NCBI RefSeq assembly: GCF_001039355.2
Contig: NW_019775385.1
Location: 138,087 to 202,086, forward strand
Reading direction: 5' to 3'
Source: Lingula anatina
Lineage: Eukaryota; Brachiopoda; Lingulata; Lingulida; Lingulidae
DNA: 64,000 nucleotides
Shown here: positions 13,186-25,100 of the stretch, piece after piece
How positions within the stretch are numbered: position 1 is the first letter of the stretch
Layout of the letters: each line of letters opens with the position of its first letter
Made by a program: the position numbers and the translations under genes
Notes under the pieces: model-generated
What the model saw: only the letters and a program-made list of their open reading frames with translations
Told to the model about the DNA's origin: nothing
Database searches by the model: none

Positions 13186-14571
13186 TCACGGTAAACAATT
13201 CTGAAGCATTTCTTTGGCAGCTTCAGGTATCGTGTCTGGAAATTTGATGTCAAACTCCACTATCATATCCCCCTTTTTGGTTGGATTTTTCGGTAGAGGT
13301 AGTCCTAATCCATTGATTCTTTTCTTTACCCCTGGTTTGATGACTTCTCGAATAGTCAGTGGAACTTTTGTACTATCCAATGTTGGTACATTTATAGTAC
13401 ATCCAATCAAAGCCTGAAAAGAAACATTAAATACGTGAAAATAAGTCTTCATACAAATACCGATTTCAATTAAGTTATTTTTCATTAAATTGTTTAAGAA
13501 TCTGTATTTAAAAGTATTATCTCAAATTAAATGTTAAATAAGATAACAGTGAGTCCTAAGTCAATTTGGAATAGTCTAAATTTACATGGCAACAGTAAAT
13601 TTTATGATATATTTCTCTTTCATCTAAAAATTTTATACTTAAACTTGATGTTGAATACTAAAATGTAGCAATGGTGAAATTGTCATAGGCAAGCTGAACT
13701 CGGAATTGGAGTCTGAAAATGCACCTAAGTATATATAGATTATGACACATCTTACCTGTTTCAGTGTTATAGTTTGTTTGTACAACAGATCTTGGCCGTC
13801 TCTCTTAAATAATGGATGAGGTTTGTCTTTAATTACAAATACAATGTCTGCAGGTATATTATTTGGCGTTTGGTCCCCCTCTTTTGCAAAAGTTATTTTT
13901 GTTCCTGCTTTCCATCCTTTCTTAATGTCAATTGATAAAATCTTATCCTCTCTCCTTGCAGAACCGTCTGAATTCACAACTTTGCGAGTGATTTTCATCT
14001 TTTTGGAGGCACCATTGTTTACTTCATCAAGAGATACCTGCAAGTCATATACTATAGGAGGATCCTGGCGTTTCCTTCTGCCTCCACCGCGGCCGCCGGG
14101 CATACCATGACCCGCACCCATAAAGGAGCTGAAAGGATCATCTGTGTCCATAGGCTCAAAGCCACCCTGGCCTGGGTTACCAGTGAATGTTGTAGTGAAA
14201 GTACGAGTTCCACCAGGCCCACCGCTGAACGAAAAGAACGACGCAAATGGATCTTCGTCCCCGAAGAACATCTTGAACGTATCCCGTGGATCGTGGAAGG
14301 TGTAGGAATAATTTGCACCTCCACCTCCACCGCCTCCACCTCCAGCCCCAGCTTTCAACCCTTCTTCTCCATATTTGTCATAAATTTCACGGCGGCTTTT
14401 GTCACTCAAAACCTCATACGCTTCACCTATCTCCTTAAATTTTTCTTCAGCTCCTGGTGACTTGTTTTTGTCCGGGTGGTATTTAAGAGCCATTTTTCGG
14501 TATGCCTTCTTAATCTCATCGTCAGTCGCACCTTTAGCAACGCCTAGGATTTGGTAGTAATCTTTCCCCAT
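13186..14571 (-). CDS. DNAJB1: DNAJ/HSP40 class B co-chaperone (DNAJB1/4/5 group), complete
   Basis: Co-chaperone that delivers unfolded clients to HSP70 and stimulates its ATPase. Two exons, 13756-14571 and 13186-13413, in phase, give 347 aa, close to human DNAJB1 (340) and DNAJB5 (348). The J domain opens with [15 protein letters not shown] and carries the HPD triad at residues 32-34. A Gly-rich linker with [18 protein letters not shown] follows, then a [14 protein letters not shown] stretch and two beta-barrel substrate-binding domains ([27 protein letters not shown]). There is no zinc-binding CxxCxGxG module, so it is type II. The start was set at MGKDYY because family members begin there; two in-frame Mets lie upstream (14577 and 14595). 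Divergent from TECR. A heat-shock element and TATA-like box lie just upstream. Which of the vertebrate B1/B4/B5 copies it matches cannot be decided by eye; the gene may predate their split. Confidence 0.92.
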
Positions 14572-14704
14572 CGTCATATCATGGGTTTTCACCAAATTAT
14601 AGCCTTAAAACAGTGTCCAATATTTGATAAACGTTGATTGCCTTCGCTAAATGCCAACTAGCTTCTGTTCGGTAGTTCTGACGCCGATCAACTGACTGTC
14701 ACTT

Positions 14705-14710
14705 CTTATA
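14705..14710 (-). promoter_or_regulatory. TATA-like box upstream of the DNAJB gene
   Basis: The minus strand reads TATAAG about 135 bp upstream of the start codon and 35 bp downstream of the heat-shock element. That is the spacing expected of an inducible core promoter with a 5' UTR of roughly 100 bases. Confidence 0.45.
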
Positions 14711-14744
14711 CCAAAGAAAGTCGAGATACATCTACGCCCAGGGT

Positions 14745-14764
14745 TTTCGGGAATCCTCTAGAAC
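14745..14764. promoter_or_regulatory. Heat-shock element of the DNAJB gene
   Basis: Four contiguous 5-bp units alternate in orientation: TTTCG, GGAAT, CCTCT, AGAAC. Three match nTTCn/nGAAn exactly and one has CTC for TTC. HSF1 binds such arrays as a trimer. It lies 35 bp beyond the TATA-like box on the upstream side, ideal for heat induction of the DNAJB gene. It could also influence TECR, which starts about 330 bp away in the other direction. Confidence 0.75.
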
Positions 14765-15095
14765 CTCTACGTCACTAATGACCTAGTTGTCATGATGAAT
14801 CATGGAAAGATGGCAGACTACATAAGAAAAGCTAAAGATATATTTTTTTCGTAAAATATACATTCTTGAATGATTAACCCTCGATTGATGGTCGAAATGA
14901 CGTGCATAAAATAATATTATAGATTGGTTAGTGAGATACAGGCCAAAAATTAGATTCAAATGAAATGGAAAATTATTGTTAACGTACTTGTCCTCTCTGC
15001 TGTTTACGACACCTATCAAACCATATCTAGGTCATTGCTGGGGTATTAACGCCGACACGGGTCAGAGTGCTATTACAGTGGATTATTCAAGAATA

Positions 15096-18000
15096 ATGGA
15101 GGTTTGCTATGCGTCACGGCAGTCTGGGGGTTTCCCATTAGTAGCACCTTGTCATTAATGACATATGACTAATCAACTGTCATGTTTCTCTTCCTTCATG
15201 ACGTAATTTGTTTCAAATTCAAGTGGAATCTCCGACAACACTATGTCATCCGTGATTAGTCAACGCCATATTTGTCTTCCTTTTGCTTACGCCAAGTTTG
15301 TGGACAGGCCCACTCTCAGTTGACACCTCGATAAGTTAATGAAGATTTTAAACAGAAAACGACTTCGTTATCCCACACAATCCTACAAAAATGCATAAAA
15401 TTAAGATTGGTGTATGTATTTTGAACCAGTTAAAATAAAGTCACCAATAGTATGATAAAATCTTAACATTAGGTGCATTAGAAGGAATAAAAATAATAAT
15501 ACATGTATTGTTTCATATTTGAACACTTATAATTCTCATTTGGGTAATTATACTATTGCATGCACAGCAGTAATGCATCATACATTACTACTTTAATAAA
15601 ATTATCACATACTTATTTTTTTATGTTTAAAAATTACAAGAAACTTCAAGCCCATTCAAATATTTTGAGATTGTAGGCTTTGAAATTTTCTGTAATACCA
15701 ATATCTGTAATATCATTGGTCAGAGAGTTTGAAATTTTGCAATAAAAACATTGAAAATCAGTAAGTTAATAGCCAAACTTATTAATTGAATAGCAAAGAA
15801 TTTGAAAAAAGTCACCACATAACTAAATATTAAAGGCATTGAAGGGCGTCAGATACTTAAAAATTACCTAATCTTTTATTTTGAATCACCTTAACATCTC
15901 ATTCCTATTTGTTGACAATTATGTAAGTGTAACTTAGACCCCATTTCCAGAGATTAGATCGATCTACTTTAGATCGACCTAACTCCCTGGGGGTTCACGC
16001 TAAATAGCTGTCAGCCGGGCGGACACGAAAGTTAATTACCCCCTTACAGCTTGTAGTAGGCGGGACGGACATTTAAGCTGGATTATCTGACAGTAATCTA
16101 GTGAGACTCCCCGCGGGGATAGATCAATCTAAAAGCTCTGGGAATACAGCCTTAGTGTTATTAAGTGTTTCCCTTACTTTTATTATGACATTATAGTTAT
16201 TTTTTGTTTAATATTCACCTGTGTTATTGATTTCTGTTTGTGTATTTAATATTGGATTATAGTATCATCACCAAATTTTGTTGATATAAGAAATATTAAG
16301 ATTTGATATAAAATTTTTGCAGATCGAAGTACTTCACGCAAAATCTGGAAAAAGCCTAGGGAAGGTAACAGGGGTAAGTATGATTAGTTATGTGCAAATT
16401 TGCTTTTCATTACACCTTTAAAGGTAGTAGCATATGTTCCATAATTTGTATAAACCAAGGTGCCTTGGCATAAACTGCAAATAAAGTATGTAGACCAACT
16501 ACAGTTTGGACGTTGGCTCAACCCTCACATTTTCTTGAAGCGTTTTATTTACAACCTGTACTTGATTTATAACAAGCATAATTCTTTTTCAATTCAAATG
16601 TAAAAAATGCTCTCCTCTTAGTCTTTATTGGCACCAATCAATCCCGTGTCCACCTGAAGTGTGCTTATTGTGTTGGTGGTGACAGGTCAAAGATTTTCAC
16701 TGTGTACAGTTTAAAACACCAAAATGAGATTAAGATATTGCACTCCATGACTTTATTTGACTCCAAAGAGATGGATTTGGTTTATTTTGGTAGGTTTGGA
16801 AAAGTCTACACCAAAGAGAAATCATAAGAAATCCTGAACCTTTTCCAAAAATATTCTGTAGCATACCTAGTATGTCATTTACAGGATTTGTGTGTTAAAC
16901 CAAATCTCACTTTTCTTATTTGTATGAAAGCCCATATCTTTTGTATGTTTACTCTCTTTAAGTTTAGAAATGTGAATGCTAAGCCTTATTTCACTGAAAG
17001 TAATGAGAGATTGCATTTGCTTCTTTTTTAGCTGTCTCCAGGTTCTACAATTTTAGATGTGAAAAATGAATTTAGGAAGCTCAGTGAGTTTTTAACATTA
17101 TGTCTTAAAATACATGCTCAACAAAAGTATCATTCATATCATTCATAATCCAAATATCCAATAGTTTTTATTTCAAAAGATGAACATGACAACTGTAATT
17201 TAATATCTTGTTGATTTATACATGATAACATCTTTATAAATGTTGAAGATTATACTCTATGTATTAGAATACATTTTATATGAATGGTTTCTTGCCTTTT
17301 TAGAAAAACACCTCTATCCTGATAGACAGTCCTTCAGACTTGAACAAAGTAAGTGTTTTATACATGGTTTTCTTTGCAGGTAAAGGCAAGATATATCCTG
17401 TTTAGTAAAATACTCTATTTATTATTCTTTTTCAGTTATTGAGAATTAATTTAAATACAAAAAGTTGGTTTTCTATATCATAATATTGTTATGGATTAAA
17501 AAAAATTCTTTTAAACAATTTCACTTTTAAAGAGAGCAAGATGTTGAAAGATGAAGCTACTTTGAAGGCTTTGAACATTACAAGTGGAGGAAAACTGTAC
17601 TTCAAAGACCTTGGTCCACAAGTTGGATGGACCACAGTAAGTAGAGATGTACATTTCTTTCAATGCATTAAAGATGAGCAGTAAAAATATAATTAGGTAT
17701 CATCAAATCGATGCAATACAGAATGGTTGCTTTTTTTAAAGGAAGTCAGTGGTATTTCTTTGTACTTGTACAAAATATTATCCGAATCACTTAGTTTTCT
17801 CAGTATTCTATGCTTTATTGCTCTATGTTTCACTTCTCTTAAAGTATATCACAAATAATGGAGTCAATAACTGACAAATATTGTATGACATATCTTTAAA
17901 GGTATTTTTGACCGAGTATGNTCCACCTGAAGTGTGCTTATTGTGTTGGTGGTGACAGGTCAAAGATTTTCACTGTGTACAGTTTAAAACACCAAAATGA

Positions 18001-21000
18001 GATTAAGATATTGCACTCCATGACTTTATTTGACTCCAAAGAGATGGATTTGGTTTATTTTGGTAGGTTTGGAAAAGTCTACACCAAAGAGAAATCATAA
18101 GAAATCCTGAACCTTTTCCAAAAATATTCTGTAGCATACCTAGTATGTCATTTACAGGATTTGTGTGTTAAACCAAATCTCACTTTTCTTATTTGTATGA
18201 AAGCCCATATCTTTTGTATGTTTACTCTCTTTAAGTTTAGAAATGTGAATGCTAAGCCTTATTTCACTGAAAGTAATGAGAGATTGCATTTGCTTCTTTT
18301 TTAGCTGTCTCCAGGTTCTACAATTTTAGATGTGAAAAATGAATTTAGGAAGCTCAGTGAGTTTTTAACATTATGTCTTAAAATACATGCTCAACAAAAG
18401 TATCATTCATATCATTCATAATCCAAATATCCAATAGTTTTTATTTCAAAAGATGAACATGACAACTGTAATTTAATATCTTGTTGATTTATACATGATA
18501 ACATCTTTATAAATGTTGAAGATTATACTCTATGTATTAGAATACATTTTATATGAATGGTTTCTTGCCTTTTTAGAAAAACACCTCTATCCTGATAGAC
18601 AGTCCTTCAGACTTGAACAAAGTAAGTGTTTTATACATGGTTTTCTTTGCAGGTAAAGGCAAGATATATCCTGTTTAGTAAAATACTCTATTTATTATTC
18701 TTTTTCAGTTATTGAGAATTAATTTAAATACAAAAAGTTGGTTTTCTATATCATAATATTGTTATGGATTAAAAAAAATTCTTTTAAACAATTTCACTTT
18801 TAAAGAGAGCAAGATGTTGAAAGATGAAGCTACTTTGAAGGCTTTGAACATTACAAGTGGAGGAAAACTGTACTTCAAAGACCTTGGTCCACAAGTTGGA
18901 TGGACCACAGTAAGTAGAGATGTACATTTCTTTCAATGCATTAAAGATGAGCAGTAAAAATATAATTAGGTATCATCAAATCGATGCAATACAGAATGGT
19001 TGCTTTTTTTAAAGGAAGTCAGTGGTATTTCTTTGTACTTGTACAAAATATTATCCGAATCACTTAGTTTTCTCAGTATTCTATGCTTTATTGCTCTATG
19101 TTTCACTTCTCTTAAAGTATATCACAAATAATGGAGTCAATAACTGACAAATATTGTATGACATATCTTTAAAGGTATTTTTGACCGAGTATGCTGGACC
19201 CCTCGTCATTTACCTGCTGTTCTATATCAGACCTGCCATCATTTATGGAGCAAGTGCAGCATCAAAACCAAGAGCAGAAGCAGTAAAGTAAGCCTGTAGT
19301 TTTAGAAGCTGTTATTGTAGAAAATGCATATAACGTGGCCTTGTAGTGCAAACCATTACTTCAGCATTTGTATATTTTTAAAAAGATTAATGGACATGTA
19401 TGGTGCAGAATGTTTATGTGTATCAAACACTGTTTTATATAGCGTCATGCACATTGTACATCTTTCTAAAGACTCTTACTTGTAGACAGGCAATTGTTTA
19501 CGTCATATAGTTCATATTTCATAAAAATGTAATATAAATGTACTGGATGCTTTTTCCTTGCAGCATTGCAGCTGCCTGTTGGACCTTTCACTATGCCAAA
19601 AGATTGTTGGAAACTGTCTTTGTGCACAGGTTCTCCCATGCCACCATGCCAATACTCAACATCTGCAAGGTACGGCATTTTATACAAACTAAATTATCAC
19701 ATTTTACAGGAAAATATCTAAACTCTGATTAAGCTGGGATAGGTTATGGGACAAGATATATGCATATGTGGTTAATGATGTTTTTTTTTTTTCATTGTTC
19801 CAGAATTCCTCCTACTACTGGGGCTTTGCTGCTTTTGTTGCATATTTCATAAATCATCCTTTGTATACCCCTCCATGTGAGTAGAAAAATAACTTAAAAT
19901 GAGTAAGCCTTAAACAAAGAAAATAATGTAAAATTACTCTAAGAATGACATATGAAAAATTATAACTCTTTATTTATTTTACTGAATTAGAAAAACATAA
20001 TGTTAATGGTGTCAAATAACTGTGTTTTTAATTATTTATGCTATGATCTTGCTGTCTTTTAGCATATGGTGCCATTCAGTTATATGGAGGCCTTGCAGCT
20101 TTTATAGTAAGTGCCATCGTTATGTAAAATGGACAGTGCAACATAAATGACTTCAGTATGACTGATATATATATATGGCTGTTAATTCTTTTCCACAGGT
20201 AACAAAACTGCCAGTAGATGAAGAATAAATGATTACATGGATTTATTCTTAAAACTGCATACTTATTAAAATAATTAAGATGAACCTCTTTCTTAATCTG
20301 AACATAGTATGCTGCAATTAACATTTCTTTTGTTTTTTATTTAAGTTTAAAAGGATGTTAAACTTGATATGCATTTTTTAAATTTCAGTTTTATATTATT
20401 TCTTAAAATTTACAGTTCTGATGAACTTAATTTAATTCAAGTGGTATGTTTTCAGTTTAATGAACTGGGCAACTTCTCCATTCACATTGCATTTAGAAAC
20501 TTGCGGCCTGCAGGTAAGATGATCTTCATTTTTCAAAAATATTTATATATGATAATTAAGATTTCGAGGCTACATTTTCAAGTCAAAGGACCATTGCATA
20601 TTGCATCTATTTCCATTTTAACAATTTTTAAAGATTTGCTCCATGTAAAATGATAAGTTTGTTAAGGAGCAGAGGCTGTGTACATGGGGTAGGGAATTTT
20701 TTTAGTTCCTTGAGTATTTTTTTTTACTAGTAAAGAAGCAAAAAAAAAAAATTTCTTCACAGTTCATTTTTAGTTATTTATTTATTTTATCACATTTCAT
20801 ATTGATAAAAAATATACGTAAACAGTAAATATCTGTAACATTTTCCCATAGGTTCTAAAGAAAGAAAGATTCCAAAACCCACAGTAAATCCCTTCACCTG
20901 GCTGTTTACTTGGGTATCTTGTCCTAACTACACATATGAAGTTGGGGCATGGATTAGCTTTTCAGTTATGACTCAGTGTCTACCAGGTAAGAATATGTTA

Positions 21001-21397
21001 TGTCAGAAAATTTGTAGTTCCATTTGGATGTCTGAGGACAATTACAAAAAAACAAAGATAATATGCATTTGCTATGTTTTTGCTCATCGACAACATCCAG
21101 GATTTATGTCTTATATAATTTAATCAATTGGGAAATCACAATTAAATTTGATTTTTTGTACACAGTTTGTTTTTTAATCAATGAAATGTAAAGCTTGGTA
21201 CTTATGTTTTTGTCAAAAAAATTGAACCATTGAATTATATCTATGACCCCATATCTTTTGCTTTTATAGCCCTACTGTTCACTGCTGCTGGGTTTTATCA
21301 GATGACAGTGTGGGCCATGGGGAAGCACCGCAACTACAAAAGAGAATTCAAAGACTACCCACGGGGAAGGAAGCCAATCATTCCATTCTTGCTTTAA
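15096..21397 (+). CDS. TECR: Trans-2,3-enoyl-CoA reductase (very-long-chain fatty acid elongation), complete
   Basis: ER membrane enzyme that performs the last step of each very-long-chain fatty acid elongation cycle, reducing trans-2-enoyl-CoA with NADPH. Exons: 15096-15101 (candidate first exon, ATG GAG), 16323-16373, then 17032-17083, 17304-17348, 17533-17636 (these three repeated identically at 18305-18356, 18577-18621, 18806-18909), 19175-19287, 19564-19669, 19804-19876, 20063-20106, 20456-20513, 20852-20986, 21270-21397. Counting the repeated trio once gives 304 aa (human 308). Key stretches are [80 protein letters not shown] and [12 protein letters not shown]. The C-terminus is IIPFLL, an ER-typical end. 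Hydrophobic membrane segments dominate the second half and a ubiquitin-like N-terminus precedes them. The six-base first exon is inferred from phase and family start (ME-I/L-E); its donor GTTTGC is weak, so the true start may differ. Confidence 0.93.
15945..16155. mobile_element. Short foldback element in TECR intron 1
   Basis: The ends carry TTCCAGAGATTAGATCGATCT on the left and, inverted, TCCCAGAGCTTTTAGATTGATCT-like sequence on the right. Inner blocks (CTCCCTGGGG, GCTGTCAG) also find inverted partners. It is GC-richer than the surrounding intron. A related foldback lies at 32318-32577. No open frame. Boundaries are approximate. Confidence 0.45.
16649..17920 (+). repeat. First copy of a 1272-bp exact duplication inside TECR (assembly overlap)
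   Basis: This block, from TCCACCTGAAGTGTGCTTAT to GACCGAGTATG, is repeated base for base at 17922-19193 with an offset of 1273, as far as I can compare by eye. It holds TECR exons 3-5 and their introns plus the first 19 bases of exon 6. The two copies meet at a single N at 17921. Identity across introns and the N point to unmerged contig ends, not a biological tandem. Confidence 0.9.
17921..17921. other. Single-N contig join
   Basis: A lone N separates two copies of the same 1272-bp sequence. It marks where two contigs were abutted without collapsing their overlap. Confidence 0.85.
17922..19193 (+). repeat. Second copy of the 1272-bp exact duplication inside TECR
   Basis: Identical to 16649-17920. 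This copy runs on without a break into the complete exon 6 and the rest of TECR, while the first copy joins to exon 2. A true locus would have one copy, giving the expected protein length. Confidence 0.9.
20199..20229 (+). other. TECR: Possible alternative short terminal exon of TECR
   Basis: After exon 9 (phase 0) a strong acceptor, TTCTTTTCCACAG, ends at 20198. It is followed by an in-frame reading VTKLPVDEE and a stop at 20226-20228. An AATAAA at 20224-20229 overlaps the stop. If used, the product would lack the C-terminal reductase region. It may simply be a decoy in the intron. Confidence 0.2.
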
Positions 21398-22119
21398 TTT
21401 TTAGAATTAAAGAAATGTTACTGAATCAAACTAGTCACAATCAGGGGACCTGTAAAAGATGTATCTTTTTGTGAATGTTTAATGATTATGTAGAACTGAT
21501 CAGTTTTCTATGAAGGTGACATTTACAATTCTATCAGTGACGTATACAATGTAGATTGCTTAAATCGGAGATGAAGTAATGCCTGGTGGTAATTTGATTA
21601 ATGTGTATTTCTTTGCATTGTTTAAAGCAAAGGAACTGTGATAAATGCTAAGGGTGAAATTTAACATTAAAATTACATGTTTTGTTATGTAATTTTGTTA
21701 AATAAATTAGTACATACAATCATAAAGCTTTGGTTCGTTTAAGAAAACTTGCATTTTCAACACTGGCAAATTTCAATAAAGAGAATAAACTGATGTACAC
21801 TTGAAAGAACATTTTAATATGAATTATCAAATAACATATCACATGACAAATATCTGTTGCCTGCAGCTCCCCATAAGACAATGTTAACTTGCCTGAAAGT
21901 TATATCTACAGAAATATGCACAAATATATACAAATGTTGGTTCCAGTTAAATCTTGTCCATAAACGATTTCCACTTTCAATTACATACAACTGGTTCTCA
22001 AATTTTAAGAGAAGTCCATGTGAAACCAGTGGTCATTCTATATACGATGTTCAAAGGAATACGAAAAATGGGAAGTAAATTTATTGTCTTTCGCATAAAA
22101 TCAATTGAACTTCACTTCC
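21398..22119. other. Convergent 3' flanks of TECR and CFAP57
   Basis: Non-coding. A TECR poly(A) signal AATAAA is at 21701-21706, about 300 bp after its stop. A CFAP57 signal on the minus strand (TTTATT at 22080-22085) lies only 35 bp after the CFAP57 stop. The two transcripts probably end within about 400 bp of each other. No other gene seen. Confidence 0.55.
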
Positions 22120-25100
22120 TCACTGCACAATCACAGGAGGAAGTTTACCACCAGAAGGTGGTCTAGCCACATTTTCCAATTCATAAATGCTCAGGCGTAG
22201 TCTCTTAATTTCATTCTTTTGCATGTCTACTATTCTCTTAGACTCCTCTAAGTCCTTCTCTAACATGGCATTTTTGTTCTGTGAAGCTACAGCTTGCAAT
22301 GTGGCTGTAGCTTCAGCAGCAGCATTCTTCCTGTGCAGACCAAGAGCAGCCTCTAAGTCATGGACCTGTGTTCTGGCAATCTTTAGTTCTTTCCTCAGGT
22401 CATTGATTTCTTTGATGAGAGAGACATTTTCCTTGAAAAGAAAAAAAGCACATTGTTAAGAAATGTCCCTACATTTGAAACTAAAAAGTATTATTGTTGA
22501 AAATTAACACTTAAGTTTCTGAAGAGCTGCAATGAAAATAACAGTGGACTCATTCAAAAATACCACAAAATAGCTCAAAATACCAAAACATTAACAAATT
22601 TTCAAGGCACAAGCTTCGTAACATTACCCGAATCTAGCTGTTAATCATACCTGCATGATTCTGACATTATCAGCTCTGTGGATTTCTGTATCCTTGGCAA
22701 GCTTCTTTCTCAGGGAAGCCACGGATCTCTCCAGATGTTCACGCTGACGTGCATATTCTTTCTGAATATCTGCATCCACACTTGCAGATTCAGTCTGAAT
22801 GGAAAATATTAGTTGTCAATAAACAAAAGCAAGGATATAATTTCCACATTTTATTTTTCGAAAGATAAAAATGATAAATTATTATATTGGCTAAATATTG
22901 TTGGTGTGATTCAGCCAAAAATAATACTTACTATGTCTTCTTGTACATGTTTCTTGTAGAGAGCTTTGATGCTGTCTTTCAACATCTTCGGATCCTGGAT
23001 GTACCCAACACAGTTGTGCAGATCAGTCTTAAACCTCTTGATCATTGCCTCACGGTCACGCACCTGAAAAAATAATTATTAAAAACATCACTTTTTGTCA
23101 TGACTACAAAGTTATATTGTATGCAGCTGGTCGTTATTTTCTTCCTCGCCACTGTTATAAGAAAGGAGAAAAAAATACCAGATAAAGTTAACATAGTTTA
23201 TAATGACACCTTACCTTCTGCCTTTCTTGGTGCATTTCCTTGTCTGTTGCCTTCAGTTTCTGTCTCAGTTCTGTGATATTCAACTCCAATTGTGTATTCT
23301 GTTTGTGGAACCTCTCCAGTTCACTTTCCATCTACAAAAATATAAAAACAAGTTGCAATGAATACTTGTATAAGTTGTATGCATTTGCACTGATTTCTAA
23401 ATGATCTGAAAATTCTGAAACATTTTTTTTATGTCTTAAACATTGCCATTGGCATTATCAAAAAACTAAATGTAAGACAGGTCACACATTACATTTATAG
23501 TAATTATAATAACTATATTCAGTACGACAATTACCTCTTGTATTTGCTCCTTCATGTCTTTGATGTCTTTCTCTCTGGGTTCAATCTGTTTCTTCAATTC
23601 TTTAATTTTGTAGTCCAGCACAAATTTGAATTTTTCCAGTTCTTGGTTTTTCTTCTTCAGATCATAAATTCTCTTTTCCTATAAACCATCAAACAAACAA
23701 GTTAATTTTCAGTAGGTATGCATAATGTATGAAAAAAGTTATACCAACTTTCATCATACTGAAATATATGAAGTAAATGACAATTCTGAATCAACTATGC
23801 TCTTTGAAATATAACACTTACCTTATCTTGAATGGTTTCATCTCTCTCTGCTATTTCTTTTTTAAGACCAGTCTTGTCCTTCTCAAGATTTGAAATAACA
23901 CCAGACAACTTCTCCTTGTCAGTGTGGTTCTTTTTTATCTCTTCCTTGTGATCTTCTATCTCTTTCTGAAGACTTGTGAACTGTAAGGCAATGTAGTTGT
24001 AATTAATTGTTGTTTAGTTCTGTTTCTTTTTCAAAAAAGAAAATTTCATTTTCAAATGTTTTAAACTTTGTTAAAAATTCAAAACACACCTTCTTCTTCA
24101 TGATTCCACTTTCTCCCTTAAGTCTAAGGTTAGATTCCTTTTCATCTCTAAGCAGCCTTTCATATCTGTTCTTGATGTCCAGAATTTCCCTATCTGCATC
24201 TTCTTCAATCTGCCTTTTGGTTTCTTCATACTCTTTTTGTGCATTTCTTGCTTGATCATGTGCCTTGATTTAAAATAAATCATAAATATCACAAAAAGGG
24301 TAAATTCAGTGTAATAAATTTTTATTGGTATGATGCAAAAAACATTTTTTCATTACTGCTACATAACTGTAAGTCTGTAATTGCACATTATTTTCCAGTG
24401 ATGTCTTATTTAGTGTCACAAAGCAGATGGCATCAAATACATTTAACTGAGATATTTTTAACTTCACACAACAGGTTATAGTGATACTGTCAAATTTAAA
24501 ATAAAATAAACTTACCTCTTCCAACTGAGTAGTTTTCTTCTGTAGTTCTGTTTCATAATACTCTGTCAGTTCCTCTAGGGCACGTTCTTTGCTATCTTCC
24601 ATCTCCTGCAGCTGACGGTCATAATCTTCTTGCATTTTCTGACTCTTTGCCAACAGGTCCTGATACTTTTCATATTCAAGCATCAATTTCTGGTTGTTTG
24701 CACTCTCTGCACAAAAATAAAAGAAAAACGTGAATTTTAAAAAGACCACACAATATGTCCCAAAACTGCCAGGCAAAAGTTACAAACAATCGAGTCTTAA
24801 ATCATCTTAATGAGTAAAAATGGTACTACAGCTTACCCATGTCTTGCATTTCCTTAGCATGCTTCTCCAGTGCCTCCTGTACCTCCTCTTCATGCTTGGC
24901 TTCTTCCTTATCTTTATCAGTTTTCAACACCTATATATGCAAAATAAAAGAATACAAAATGAAGTATTCACAGCCAGGTCAACAAATTCCAACAACATAT
25001 TTTAGGAGTTCTGTTGAATAAAATATTCTGCCATGCAAAGCTTTTTGCTGATTTCTTTTTCTATAAACTTACAGGAAAGTATAGATGACATGAACTTCTT

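Noticed and set aside
16649-19193. Genuine tandem exon duplication in TECR
   Set aside because: The introns are identical as well as the exons and the copies meet at an N. A biological duplication would rarely leave this pattern, and family length fits one copy.
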